A stretch of 64,000 bases of DNA, taken from Methyloceanibacter superfactus. GTDB lineage: Bacteria; Pseudomonadota; Alphaproteobacteria; Rhizobiales; Methyloligellaceae. A program made the translations under genes and the position numbers. Each line of letters starts with the position of its first letter. The first letter of the stretch is position 1. The notes under the pieces were generated by a model that worked only from the letters and a program-made list of their open reading frames with translations, was not told where the DNA came from and did no database searches. Location of the stretch: positions 62,001 through 126,000 of the forward strand of contig NZ_LPWF01000016.1 of assembly GCF_001723305.1 (NCBI RefSeq). The letters are read 5' to 3'. Of the stretch, positions 33,910-39,974 are shown piece after piece.

Positions 33910-34144
33910 GGCACGCAATCGGGCTATAATCCGCCCATAATAATCCCGCTGTTTGCGCATGTTTCGAGTCTCGCCGCCGGGCGGGACTCCCAAGATCGGG
34001 TGCCCTTCCGCACCCTCACCACAAGCCTTTGTGACTCCTGATGAATCTGCTGTCCTCGCTTGCATGTGACAGGCGAACTCCACATAGTCGAGGGGTGCAG
34101 CGATTCGCGAGGCTATACCCGGCCTCGCAGCAGGGGGGATCAGC

Positions 34145-34693
34145 ATGCTGTCCGGTTGCGCCTTTCGGACCCAATTGGTGACGCAAGGACAGCGCGAACT
34201 CTTTGATTACTGGCTGGAATCGGCCGGTCAGCGGCCCATGCCGGCGCGCTCCGATCTGGACCCGCTCAAGGTGCCGCGGCTCTTACCGCATCTGGGATTG
34301 ATCGATATCAGGGAGGGCGTGAGCCGGGCCCTGTTCCGCCTGGCGGGCACGCGATTGCGCGATATTTACGGGCAAGAGATCACCGGGAAACGCATCAACG
34401 AGGTGTTTTCCGGGGATTGCGCGGCCTATTGGAGCCGGGTTCATACGCGCGTGGCGGAGACCGGCGTGCCGGCGCATGGCGTCGTCCGCGGGCCGGCGGA
34501 AGGGCGCGACCACGTCGTCCTGTTTTGGCTGAGATTGCCCCTGTCTGAGGATGGCGGCCGGGTCGACAGGATCCTCTGCCACGACATGGCAGGCCCCAGC
34601 GAGGCGGACGTCGCCGCTGAGTTCACCCTGTACCATTATCCCCGCGTCCAGCCTCAAGACTTCCCGCTGTCGCGGCGCGTGCAATTCAGCTGA
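34145..34693 (+). CDS. PAS_5-type PAS domain protein
   Basis: A 182-residue protein that is almost wholly one PAS_5-like domain: LFDYWLESAGQRPMPARSDL, LKVPRLLPHLGLIDI, FRLAGTRLRDIYGQEITGK and a closing strand VLFWLRLPLSEDG. This PAS subfamily is common in Alphaproteobacteria as single-domain proteins of unknown signal. No output domain is present. It lies 235 bases after mucR. The 3' end overlaps the opposite-strand hypothetical gene by about 40 bases. Confidence 0.8.
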   Translation: MLSGCAFRTQLVTQGQRELFDYWLESAGQRPMPARSDLDPLKVPRLLPHLGLIDIREGVSRALFRLAGTRLRDIYGQEITGKRINEVFSGDCAAYWSRVHTRVAETGVPAHGVVRGPAEGRDHVVLFWLRLPLSEDGGRVDRILCHDMAGPSEADVAAEFTLYHYPRVQPQDFPLSRRVQFS

Positions 34694-35028
34694 GCCTCGG
34701 GTTCTTCGAGCGCTAGGCTCGCCAGTTCGCCCTTGTAGGCGCTCAACAAACCGAGATGCCGGTTCAGGTCGTAGCTCCAATGATTGGCGCGGGCCCGGCG
34801 GCGCTCACAGCGCAGCGCGCGGCGCAGTTTTGCCAGCAGATGGCGTCCGCCTGCGGGCGTCCTATCCTCGATCTCGGACGGCCAGAGCGGCAGCAATCGC
34901 GGCAAGTCGCGGGATCTGACATAAGCGGCGGCACTGGCTGCGGTCATGGGTCCGAAGACGCGTTTGGCGGGCGATGCGCCGCGCGTGGCGCCTGGCCTCC
35001 GGTGACTGCGGCGGTCCTCTCCTGACAT
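34654..35028 (-). CDS. Hypothetical protein, basic, Hyphomicrobiales-like
   Basis: About 124 residues from the ATG at 35028 (or 97 from the ATG at 34947). The core SAAAYVRSRDLPRLLPLWP, LLAKLRRALRCERRRARANH and WSYDLNRHLGLLSAYKGEL is helical and Arg-rich and looks conserved, not random. I recognise no named family. It faces the IS element's left end, and its promoter region is where the palindrome hit by the insertion lies. The start is uncertain. Confidence 0.5.
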   Translation of the reverse strand: MSGEDRRSHRRPGATRGASPAKRVFGPMTAASAAAYVRSRDLPRLLPLWPSEIEDRTPAGGRHLLAKLRRALRCERRRARANHWSYDLNRHLGLLSAYKGELASLALEEPEAQLNCTRRDSGKS

Positions 35029-35171
35029 TTTCTCAAGCCTCCTGACCCTTTGAAGCCTGAGCATGCACCCGCCCGAGGGGGCCGGGCATTGGCCGGGGAT
35101 TGCTCGGAGCATTTGCGTGGCTGTGACTTCCGTTATCCCCGGCTGTCCGTTCTCTCTTAGAGTGTGATAGG

Positions 35172-35179
35172 ACACTATT
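35172..35179. repeat. Target-site duplication, left copy
   Basis: The octamer ACACTATT directly abuts the left inverted repeat of the IS element and is repeated exactly at 37747-37754. Eight bases is the known duplication size of the IS1595 family. Ambiguity exists because the surrounding 14 bases GGACACTATTCCTA are identical at both ends. Confidence 0.8.
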
Positions 35180-35205
35180 CCTAATTATATACTTGACGCC
35201 ACAAG
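35180..35205 (+). repeat. Left terminal inverted repeat
   Basis: Reads CCTAATTATATACTTGAC then GCCACAAG inward. 24 of 26 positions match the right end. It contains a -35-like TTGACG facing into the element. Confidence 0.85.
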
Positions 35206-35222
35206 CATAAAGCGCATATAGG
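35193..35222 (+). promoter_or_regulatory. Possible inward promoter at the left end
   Basis: TTGACG (35193-35198) in the terminal repeat and TATAGG (35217-35222) are separated by 18 bases. It would transcribe the short frame at 35279 on the plus strand. Confidence 0.4.
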
Positions 35223-35278
35223 TCAATGGCTTGGAAGGCTGTTGTTGACAGGATTCCTAGAACTGCGATTCTTCGCGC

Positions 35279-35566
35279 GTGTCGGAATCTGTCAAAAATC
35301 AGAGGGTGGAGCTTACCCCCGCCACGATCCGGGCAGGGGTTGAAGCGTATCAGGGTTGGGATCCCGAAAAGGAAGACCCCGAGGCTTTGGTTGCCTACAT
35401 CTATTTCGCGATGAGAGGGGCTAGTTCTTTGCCTACTGCTTCCTCTAGCTCAGCCACGAATGGCGAGGCAGTGAGAAACTTGGCAGCAGCCAAAAGCTCC
35501 ATCAAGACGGGGTCAATGGAGTCTGGAGCGTGCCTAAAAGTTGTCTCGTCTACATCAATTCCATGA
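35279..35566 (+). CDS. Possible small cargo protein of the IS element
   Basis: A frame starting with GTG: VELTPATIRAGVEAYQGWDP is followed by EDPEALVAYIYFAM. This pattern (threonine-rich start, AGVxAY, then an acidic loop and a final helix with a Tyr or Ser before AM) resembles a widespread short protein of mobile elements. The natural product probably ends near residue 50; the frame as given continues to 35566 across the 3' end of the opposite-strand gene, where it is not protein-like. A missing base near 35415 could explain the lost stop. Confidence 0.4.
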   Translation: MSESVKNQRVELTPATIRAGVEAYQGWDPEKEDPEALVAYIYFAMRGASSLPTASSSSATNGEAVRNLAAAKSSIKTGSMESGACLKVVSSTSIP

Positions 35567-36177
35567 GCAAAAAGCTCCAGGTGAAGCGTTTTGTCTGGCT
35601 TAAGGTACAATCGAGACGAGCTTCTAATGTGAGCTAGTGTCACGTGCTCAGTCTTTTTAAGAGAGCCAGAGTGAACGCCAGAGGCGACATTGGCAACGTA
35701 TTCGATCACCTCCTTGCGGCTAACCCACGTGCCGCGATAGCAGAGCACTCTCTGGGTTAGAAAGTTGTCGAGGCGCAGTTCAATCGTTTTGTCGATATCG
35801 AGTTTCGGGAGTTCAACCGTGCCCCTACCGAAGATAGGGACGACATCAACAGCAAACAGAGCGCCGGCCCAACCACCTAAAACCGTTGCGCGGCCGCTTG
35901 CGAAGAACAGGAATGGGGATTTCCGGTCGGCTTTGTAAGCCGGATCGTTATCTGGAGCGACAAGCATGACGCGACCAAGACGCGGCGCGGAAACTATCGC
36001 CAGGTCTCGCTCCACAAGGAGCCGTCTCAGTATGACGCTCAGTCTTCTAATTTCAGCGTTGGAGGGGTCTTTCTTTCCAACGATCTCTCGCAGGTGTTGC
36101 ATGTCCTCAAGAAAAGCGAGGGCTGCCTCCCTGGAGCTCGCCAGCCTTTCTTCACGTTGTTCAGGACTGAGTTTCAT
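35401..36177 (-). CDS. Cargo hypothetical protein of the IS1595 element
   Basis: A 258-residue soluble protein. The N-terminus is helical (LSPEQREERLASSREAALA, then RRLSVILRRLLVERDLAIV), the middle is beta-rich (SPFLFFASGRATVLGGWAG), and the C-terminal part contains NFLTQRVLCYRGTWVSRKEV and YVANVASGVHSGSL, a block I have seen in uncharacterised proteins of mobile elements. No enzyme motif or membrane segment is evident. Composition is more AT-rich than the chromosome around it. It diverges from the 58-residue gene across 11 bases, so the two likely share a regulatory region and may work together; function unknown. Confidence 0.7.
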   Translation of the reverse strand: MKLSPEQREERLASSREAALAFLEDMQHLREIVGKKDPSNAEIRRLSVILRRLLVERDLAIVSAPRLGRVMLVAPDNDPAYKADRKSPFLFFASGRATVLGGWAGALFAVDVVPIFGRGTVELPKLDIDKTIELRLDNFLTQRVLCYRGTWVSRKEVIEYVANVASGVHSGSLKKTEHVTLAHIRSSSRLYLKPDKTLHLELFAHGIDVDETTFRHAPDSIDPVLMELLAAAKFLTASPFVAELEEAVGKELAPLIAK

Positions 36178-36188
36178 CGGGGCGGTGC

Positions 36189-36365
36189 ATGGATAAGGAG
36201 AAGAAAGAGAAGCAGCTTTCTAAAGCGGAGGCGAAGCGTCGATTTGAGGCAACGCTACGCGGAGCACTCAACACGCCGCCTAAGCCACATACGAACCTTG
36301 GCAAGGTTGACCCTAAGCCAACCAAAGCGAAGAAACGAATCGTTGACAGAAAGACGAGAGACTGA
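36189..36365 (+). CDS. Small basic cargo protein of the IS1595 element
   Basis: A 58-residue, strongly basic protein beginning MDKEKKEKQLSKAEAKRRFE and continuing ATLRGALNTPPKPH and a Lys/Arg-rich tail. The AKRRFEATLRGALNTPPKP core is a widespread short motif in bacterial genomes, often beside mobile elements. No function is known to me. It diverges from the 258-residue gene with only 11 bases between the start codons, an arrangement often seen for a regulator and its partner, but nothing here proves that. Confidence 0.6.
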   Translation: MDKEKKEKQLSKAEAKRRFEATLRGALNTPPKPHTNLGKVDPKPTKAKKRIVDRKTRD

Positions 36366-36730
36366 ATCAATGGGGATAAAGGTGACGCCCGTCGCCCTTT
36401 GCCTGTCTACCTAGCCGCGACCGTCACGCCTTGGTTAGGATAGGACCTGCAGTGAGTTCGAACGAACTCCCACCGGCCAAACCGGAAGCGGATATACGCA
36501 ACAACTGAAACCGCCTTCGGCCACACACAAATGCCCATCGGCACCTCCGTGGTGGAAGCTAGGAACGAGCCCTAGCAGCCCCGGAGCGCCCCTGCGCCCC
36601 AACCCCGAGAAGGGCGCTGTGGGCAGGGCCGAATCGTGGCGACGGACGCCATATGTGAGTCAGGACAAAACGGGAACGCTGTCAACCCTTGCGCTTCCTT
36701 CTCCACCGAAGGAAACGCTCGGCTTCTAGC
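36366..36730. other. Hairpin-rich non-coding stretch inside the IS element
   Basis: About 365 bases without a convincing gene. At least three perfect short stem-loops occur: GAGTTC/GAACTC around GAAC (36454-36469), GCTAGG/CCTAGC around AACGAGC (36558-36576) and AGCGCCC/GGGCGCT (36585-36618). CACC/GGTG pairing is also possible at 36542-36554. The density of stems suggests a structured RNA or a recombination or replication site, but no known RNA family was recognised. Confidence 0.45.
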
Positions 36731-37681
36731 CTAAAGACCGGAGATATCAGGCTGACGATACGTGAGACGCTTGCCTTCGGCACCCTTGACGGCAAGCGCG
36801 GCACGTTCCCCATCGTCACAGCCAAGCGCGATCCGGTGATTGTAACGGAAGTCGTATTCCGCAAGGTACCGATGAAGATGCTTCTCGCGACAGTGCTGGT
36901 ACACGCCGCGCATCCCGCGCTTGAAGATTGAGAAATAGCCTTCGGCTGAATTGGTATGCACGTCGCCGCGAACATATTCCTTCGCGGAATGCTTCACGGT
37001 TTCATGCGTAGCGAAATAGGCATCGGAGCCCGTGTAGAGACGGCTTTCGTCCGTATGCAAACGAGTCTCGCGAGCAACGTTGTCCATCACGATCTTGCTG
37101 ACAGTCACCTTGTCGGCAACGCCAACATGAAAGGTGCGAACACGACCGCCGCGCTCAACTAATGCAACGATGGCACGCTTGCCGCCAACGCCAACCTTGC
37201 CGCTCTTGGTGAAGGGGCGGCCCTTGCGCTGCGGCGACGGCTTACGATCTTCGATCTTGCCGTAATAGGTTTCGTCCGCTTCCACGATCTTGCCTTCGCC
37301 GCCCATGGGGGTGATACCACCAGCGCGCATTGCCTCGCGGATACGATGGGCCATAAACCAAGCCGTCTTGTAGGTTACGCCAAGCGAGCGGTGCAGCTGG
37401 TGGGCGCTGATGCCCTTCTTGCTGGAAGCCATGAGATAGAAGCCCATGAGCCACTTGTGCAGCGGCACGTGGCTGGACTCCATCACCGTGCCAGTCGTGA
37501 CGGTGAAATCCTTACGGCAAAGCTTCTCGGCGCAGCGGTAGCGGCCTTCTTTCTTGGTCGCATAGTAGCTCCCGACCGTCCCGCAATGGGGGCAAACGAT
37601 CTCATCCGGCCAGCGGATTTTCTCGATGAATTTCCGGGCAGCTTTGTCGTTCTGAAAGTGCGGAGCGGTGAAGGCGTTCAT
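36731..37681 (-). CDS. IS1595 family transposase
   Basis: A 316-residue transposase. The N-terminal zinc ribbon has CPHC (Cys30, Cys33) with Cys50 and Cys55, followed by a helix-turn-helix-like region (ISAHQLHRSLGVTYKTAWFM). The DDE-type core (ISXO2-like) shows Asp136 in VEADETYYG, Asp211 in LHTDESRLY, and Asn244/Glu247 in VHTNSAEGYF. It catalyses cut-and-paste or replicative movement of the element. A good ribosome site (AGGAGG, about 15 bases upstream) precedes the ATG. The gene appears intact. Confidence 0.95.
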   Translation of the reverse strand: MNAFTAPHFQNDKAARKFIEKIRWPDEIVCPHCGTVGSYYATKKEGRYRCAEKLCRKDFTVTTGTVMESSHVPLHKWLMGFYLMASSKKGISAHQLHRSLGVTYKTAWFMAHRIREAMRAGGITPMGGEGKIVEADETYYGKIEDRKPSPQRKGRPFTKSGKVGVGGKRAIVALVERGGRVRTFHVGVADKVTVSKIVMDNVARETRLHTDESRLYTGSDAYFATHETVKHSAKEYVRGDVHTNSAEGYFSIFKRGMRGVYQHCREKHLHRYLAEYDFRYNHRIALGCDDGERAALAVKGAEGKRLTYRQPDISGL

Positions 37682-37704
37682 GGCTCAATCCCTCTGTCCT
37701 CCTA

Positions 37705-37733
37705 AACATAGGGATTTGGCCTTGTGGTGTCAA
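37705..37733 (-). promoter_or_regulatory. Transposase promoter, -35 box inside the right inverted repeat
   Basis: On the minus strand TTGACA (37733-37728) and TATGTT (37710-37705) are exactly 17 bases apart, close to the sigma-70 consensus, and AGGAGG and the transposase ATG follow. Because the -35 lies in the terminal repeat, transposase bound at the end could repress its own gene. Confidence 0.65.
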
Positions 37734-37746
37734 GTATATAATTGGG
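37721..37746 (-). repeat. Right terminal inverted repeat
   Basis: On the minus strand it reads CCCAATTATATACTTGAC then ACCACAAG. It pairs with 35180-35205 with two mismatches. Confidence 0.85.
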
Positions 37747-37754
37747 ACACTATT
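37747..37754. repeat. Target-site duplication, right copy
   Basis: ACACTATT, identical to 35172-35179. Removing the element and one copy restores an uninterrupted palindrome with the arms TGATAGG and CCTATCA. Confidence 0.8.
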
Positions 37755-37775
37755 CCTATCAGCTTAGGGAGCTTG

Positions 37776-38216
37776 ATGATGACTGCGGTGCGAGCGGACG
37801 GGACGGAGGGCGTCACGGAGCGACGGTGCGTGGGCGTTGGCTGCGGAGTGGGGCTGTGCCATGGGGCCGGGTTTCGGCCGGGCCTCGGTGGTGGTGCGCA
37901 GGTTCGCCGGGCCATCGATCCCGCCGTGGCCGCCGTGTTCGACGTCGATGTCCACGATCTCAGCGCGGCAACACGGCGCTCACCGCGGGCGGCGTTCGCG
38001 CGGCAAGTCGCCATGTATCTTGCCCATGTGGTCTGCGGCCTCAGTCTCACCGAGGTCGGCGGCCTGTTTGCGCGCGACAGAACCACGGTCGCTCATGCGT
38101 GTGAGGTGATCGAGGACCGGCGCGACGATCCAGAGCTCGATGGCCGGTTGGAGCATCTCGAGCGCGCCGTGGCCGCGCTTATCGATGCGCTCGCCTGGCA
38201 CCGGGGGCGCCGATGA
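37776..38216 (+). CDS. DnaA C-terminal-domain-like helix-turn-helix protein
   Basis: A 146-residue protein. The first 45 residues are Gly-rich and poorly ordered; from about residue 50 it matches the DNA-binding domain IV of DnaA: VFDVDVHDLSAATRRSP, FARQVAMYLAHVVCGLSL, TEVGGLFARDRTTVAHACEV, including the RDRTTVxHA box-recognition helix. It lacks the AAA+ domain, so it is a DnaA-box-type binding protein, not an initiator. Stand-alone proteins like this occur in this position in Hyphomicrobiales. The ATG follows a GGGAG site and lies only 22 bases after the IS target duplication, so the insertion probably changed its promoter. Confidence 0.75.
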   Translation: MMTAVRADGTEGVTERRCVGVGCGVGLCHGAGFRPGLGGGAQVRRAIDPAVAAVFDVDVHDLSAATRRSPRAAFARQVAMYLAHVVCGLSLTEVGGLFARDRTTVAHACEVIEDRRDDPELDGRLEHLERAVAALIDALAWHRGRR

Positions 38217-38594
38217 GAAGCTCTCAGATGCGCGGGGGACAGCCCCGGCCAAGAAGGGTGGGCGCAAAGCAAGCAGGCCTACGAAGGGCTACCGAGATCC
38301 GCCGAATGCTCGTGCGGCTCGCGGCCGGCGGTTTCATCGGCCGCGACGGCGAAGGCGGCTTTGGGCTTATGGACGACGGCGCGCGTGGCGGCGCATCGAT
38401 CGCCGTGGCGCGCGGCATGATTGAAGCCTGTCTGGCAGAGGATTGGCTTGAGCGGCAGGGAGACCTTGGCCAAGCATTACGGTCTCATCGTCGAGAAGGG
38501 ATCGAAGCAGCAGCGACGTGGGATGCGTCATTGGGGCGAGCCCGACTACCGGCCAAACATCGATGGCGGGCCGCGCGGAGACGAAAACGCCTAG
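38213..38594 (+). CDS. Hypothetical protein, winged-helix-like, frameshifted
   Basis: About 126 residues. The N-terminal part is basic; EIRRMLVRLAAGGFIGRDGE and ARGMIEACLAEDWLER resemble the winged-helix region of DUF6456-like proteins that follow the DnaA-like gene in relatives. The frame changes near 38450, after which LSGRETLAKHYGLIVEKGSK runs to the TAG at 38594. It overlaps the DnaA-like stop by four bases (ATGA) and converges with sufE with a 4-base overlap. Family assignment is tentative, and another frame (KGGRKASRPTKGYRDPP) is also open near the 5' end. Confidence 0.5.
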
Positions 38595-39040
38595 CCGGCC
38601 GTCGCCTTGGCGGCATCGGCATCACTGCGGATGCGGTTCACCATGGCCATGAGGCCGTTCGAGCGCTGGGGCGTCAGGTGCTCGTTGAGATGCAGCTCGC
38701 CCAGCGTCTGGCGCGCATCCACGGTCAAGATCTCGTCGGCGGTCTTGCCGGAATAGATCGCAAACAGGATCGCCACGAGCCCGCGAACGATGTGCGCATC
38801 GCTGTCGCCGATGAAGGTGAGGCGAGGGACGCCGTTACGCTCGACCTTCGTCGACAGCCAGACCTGGCTGACGCAGCCTTGCACCTTGTTAGCGGCGTTA
38901 CGTTCTTCCTCGGGAAGAGGCTCCAGCTTCCGTCCGAGCTCGATGACGTAGCGGTAGCGGTCCTCCCAATCATCGAGAAGCTCGAAGTCGGCGAGGATTT
39001 CCTCGAAGCTCGTGGATCCTGAGCTGGTGAGCGTGTCCAT
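38591..39040 (-). CDS. sufE: SufE cysteine desulfurase activator
   Basis: A 149-residue protein with the sulfur-accepting Cys56 in VQGCVSQVW, preceded by DDWEDRYRYVIELGRKLEPLP and followed by TADEILTVDARQTLGELHL. SufE takes sulfur from SufS and passes it on for Fe-S cluster assembly. The sufBCDS genes are not in this window. A strong terminator for the downstream-oriented DUF5330 transcript lies just upstream. Confidence 0.95.
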   Translation of the reverse strand: MDTLTSSGSTSFEEILADFELLDDWEDRYRYVIELGRKLEPLPEEERNAANKVQGCVSQVWLSTKVERNGVPRLTFIGDSDAHIVRGLVAILFAIYSGKTADEILTVDARQTLGELHLNEHLTPQRSNGLMAMVNRIRSDADAAKATAG

Positions 39041-39097
39041 GTCTTCACTATAGGTGGCAATGATACGCGCCGCGACGGGTCTGCGTCAAAAAGGATA

Positions 39098-39150
39098 GGG
39101 GCGCGCAGTTTGGGAGGGAAAGGGCAGAAACCTTCCCAACTGCGCGCCCC
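39098..39150 (-). terminator. Strong intrinsic terminator after the DUF5330 gene
   Basis: A perfect 13-bp stem GGGGCGCGCAGTT/AACTGCGCGCCCC, with further pairing inside, is followed on the minus strand by CTATCC and TTTTT. It ends the DUF5330 transcript before sufE. Confidence 0.85.
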
Positions 39151-39197
39151 TGTTTGGCAGGCGGGGGCTGCCAAGGCGTAGATTTGATCGGCCGGTC

Positions 39198-39605
39198 TTA
39201 GACGTCCGGTCCGCCCCAAGCCGCTTCGCGGTCCTCGGGGTTAAGCGTGTCCTGGGTCGCGGTGGCGTCCCATGTGGCCGGCTCGAGCGGCACGGCTGCC
39301 GGCACGGGCATGATGCCCGGGTCGCCCGGCATGGCCACGGGGCCAGGCAGGCTATCGCCGAAGGTCGCGGTCTGTCCTTCCACGAGCTCCATCAACATGC
39401 CTGCACCGTACTGAGCCTTCTGCACCAGCACCGCAAAAGCCTCCTGGCTTGTGGCGCAAGTCTGCGGATTGCGGTCGCAGAAGCCGGCAACGTCGCTGAC
39501 CGCGGTCTGGGCGGTGCCATAAATCTGGTTCTGCTGGTCCTTATCGGTCGGGAGCAGCAAGACAAGGACGACTAGCCAAAAGGCGGTCCTGATAAGAAAC
39601 ATCAT
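39198..39605 (-). CDS. DUF5330 family protein
   Basis: A 135-residue protein with an N-terminal membrane segment (MFLIRTAFWLVVLVLLLP) and the conserved VSDVAGFCDRNPQTCATSQE block, in which the two cysteines probably form a disulfide in the periplasm. The C-terminus is Pro- and Ala-rich. Function unknown; the gene is conserved beside sufE and a PAS histidine kinase in Hyphomicrobiales (general knowledge). The second of two adjacent ATG codons is an equally good start. Confidence 0.85.
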   Translation of the reverse strand: MMFLIRTAFWLVVLVLLLPTDKDQQNQIYGTAQTAVSDVAGFCDRNPQTCATSQEAFAVLVQKAQYGAGMLMELVEGQTATFGDSLPGPVAMPGDPGIMPVPAAVPLEPATWDATATQDTLNPEDREAAWGGPDV

Positions 39606-39974
39606 TGGTTTGCCCTCTCTGTTACCCTGCGGCTTGTTTTGCCGCCTCTAGTGCCTGCATTTCTCTGCAGCTCGCAACAATATAGCTCAAACAAAATAAG
39701 AGACCTTCACTTTGATCGATAAAGTTTGAATCGAAAATTTCAGACGATTCCATCGAAAATTCGATTATGACTTTTCTAATACTCCCTTCTAATTTCTTGT
39801 TGTTTGAGATCGTAATTGTCTAAAGTTTGAATCAAACGGCGAAGATCGCGCCGCAACCGCTTGGCGTCAGGGGCCTCCGTGCGCCGACCGCCTAGACTAG
39901 CTCTTCGCTCGGCGGGAGGAAGTGGCGCCTTATGCTTTCCTTAAGCGCGGCTGCCAATAATCCGGGATTCAAAG
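39606..39974. other. AT-rich divergent promoter region with short repeats
   Basis: About 370 bases between DUF5330 and the histidine kinase, with an unusually AT-rich middle (39670-39835). The 12-mer AAAGTTTGAATC occurs twice, at 39721-39732 and 39822-39833; the second copy is part of the palindrome GTTTGAATCAAAC. TCGAAAATT also occurs twice (39732 and 39755). This could be a MucR-type or other operator region for the divergent genes; that is inference. Confidence 0.55.

Larger units (their letters stand above)
35180..37746 (-). mobile_element. Complete IS1595-family element with cargo genes
   Basis: A 2,567-bp element. Its ends are 26-bp inverted repeats (35180-35205 and 37721-37746) that differ at two positions; both contain AATTATATACTTGAC and CCACAAG. 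The ends are flanked by the direct octamer ACACTATT. Inside are a DDE transposase (36731-37681, minus strand), a 258-residue protein, a 58-residue protein, a possible short frame near the left end, and 365 non-coding bases rich in hairpins. IS1595 members carrying passenger genes are known. The transposase frame and both ends are intact, so the element could be active. It sits in an otherwise typical Hyphomicrobiales gene block. Confidence 0.9.

Noticed and set aside
33999-34016. Hairpin GGGTGC/GCACCC after mucR as terminator
   Set aside because: The stem is only 6 bp with no T run on either strand, so it is too weak to call.
36682-36975. Separate small gene at the 3' end of the transposase
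   Set aside because: It overlaps the transposase on the same strand in another frame, and the transposase residues there match the family.
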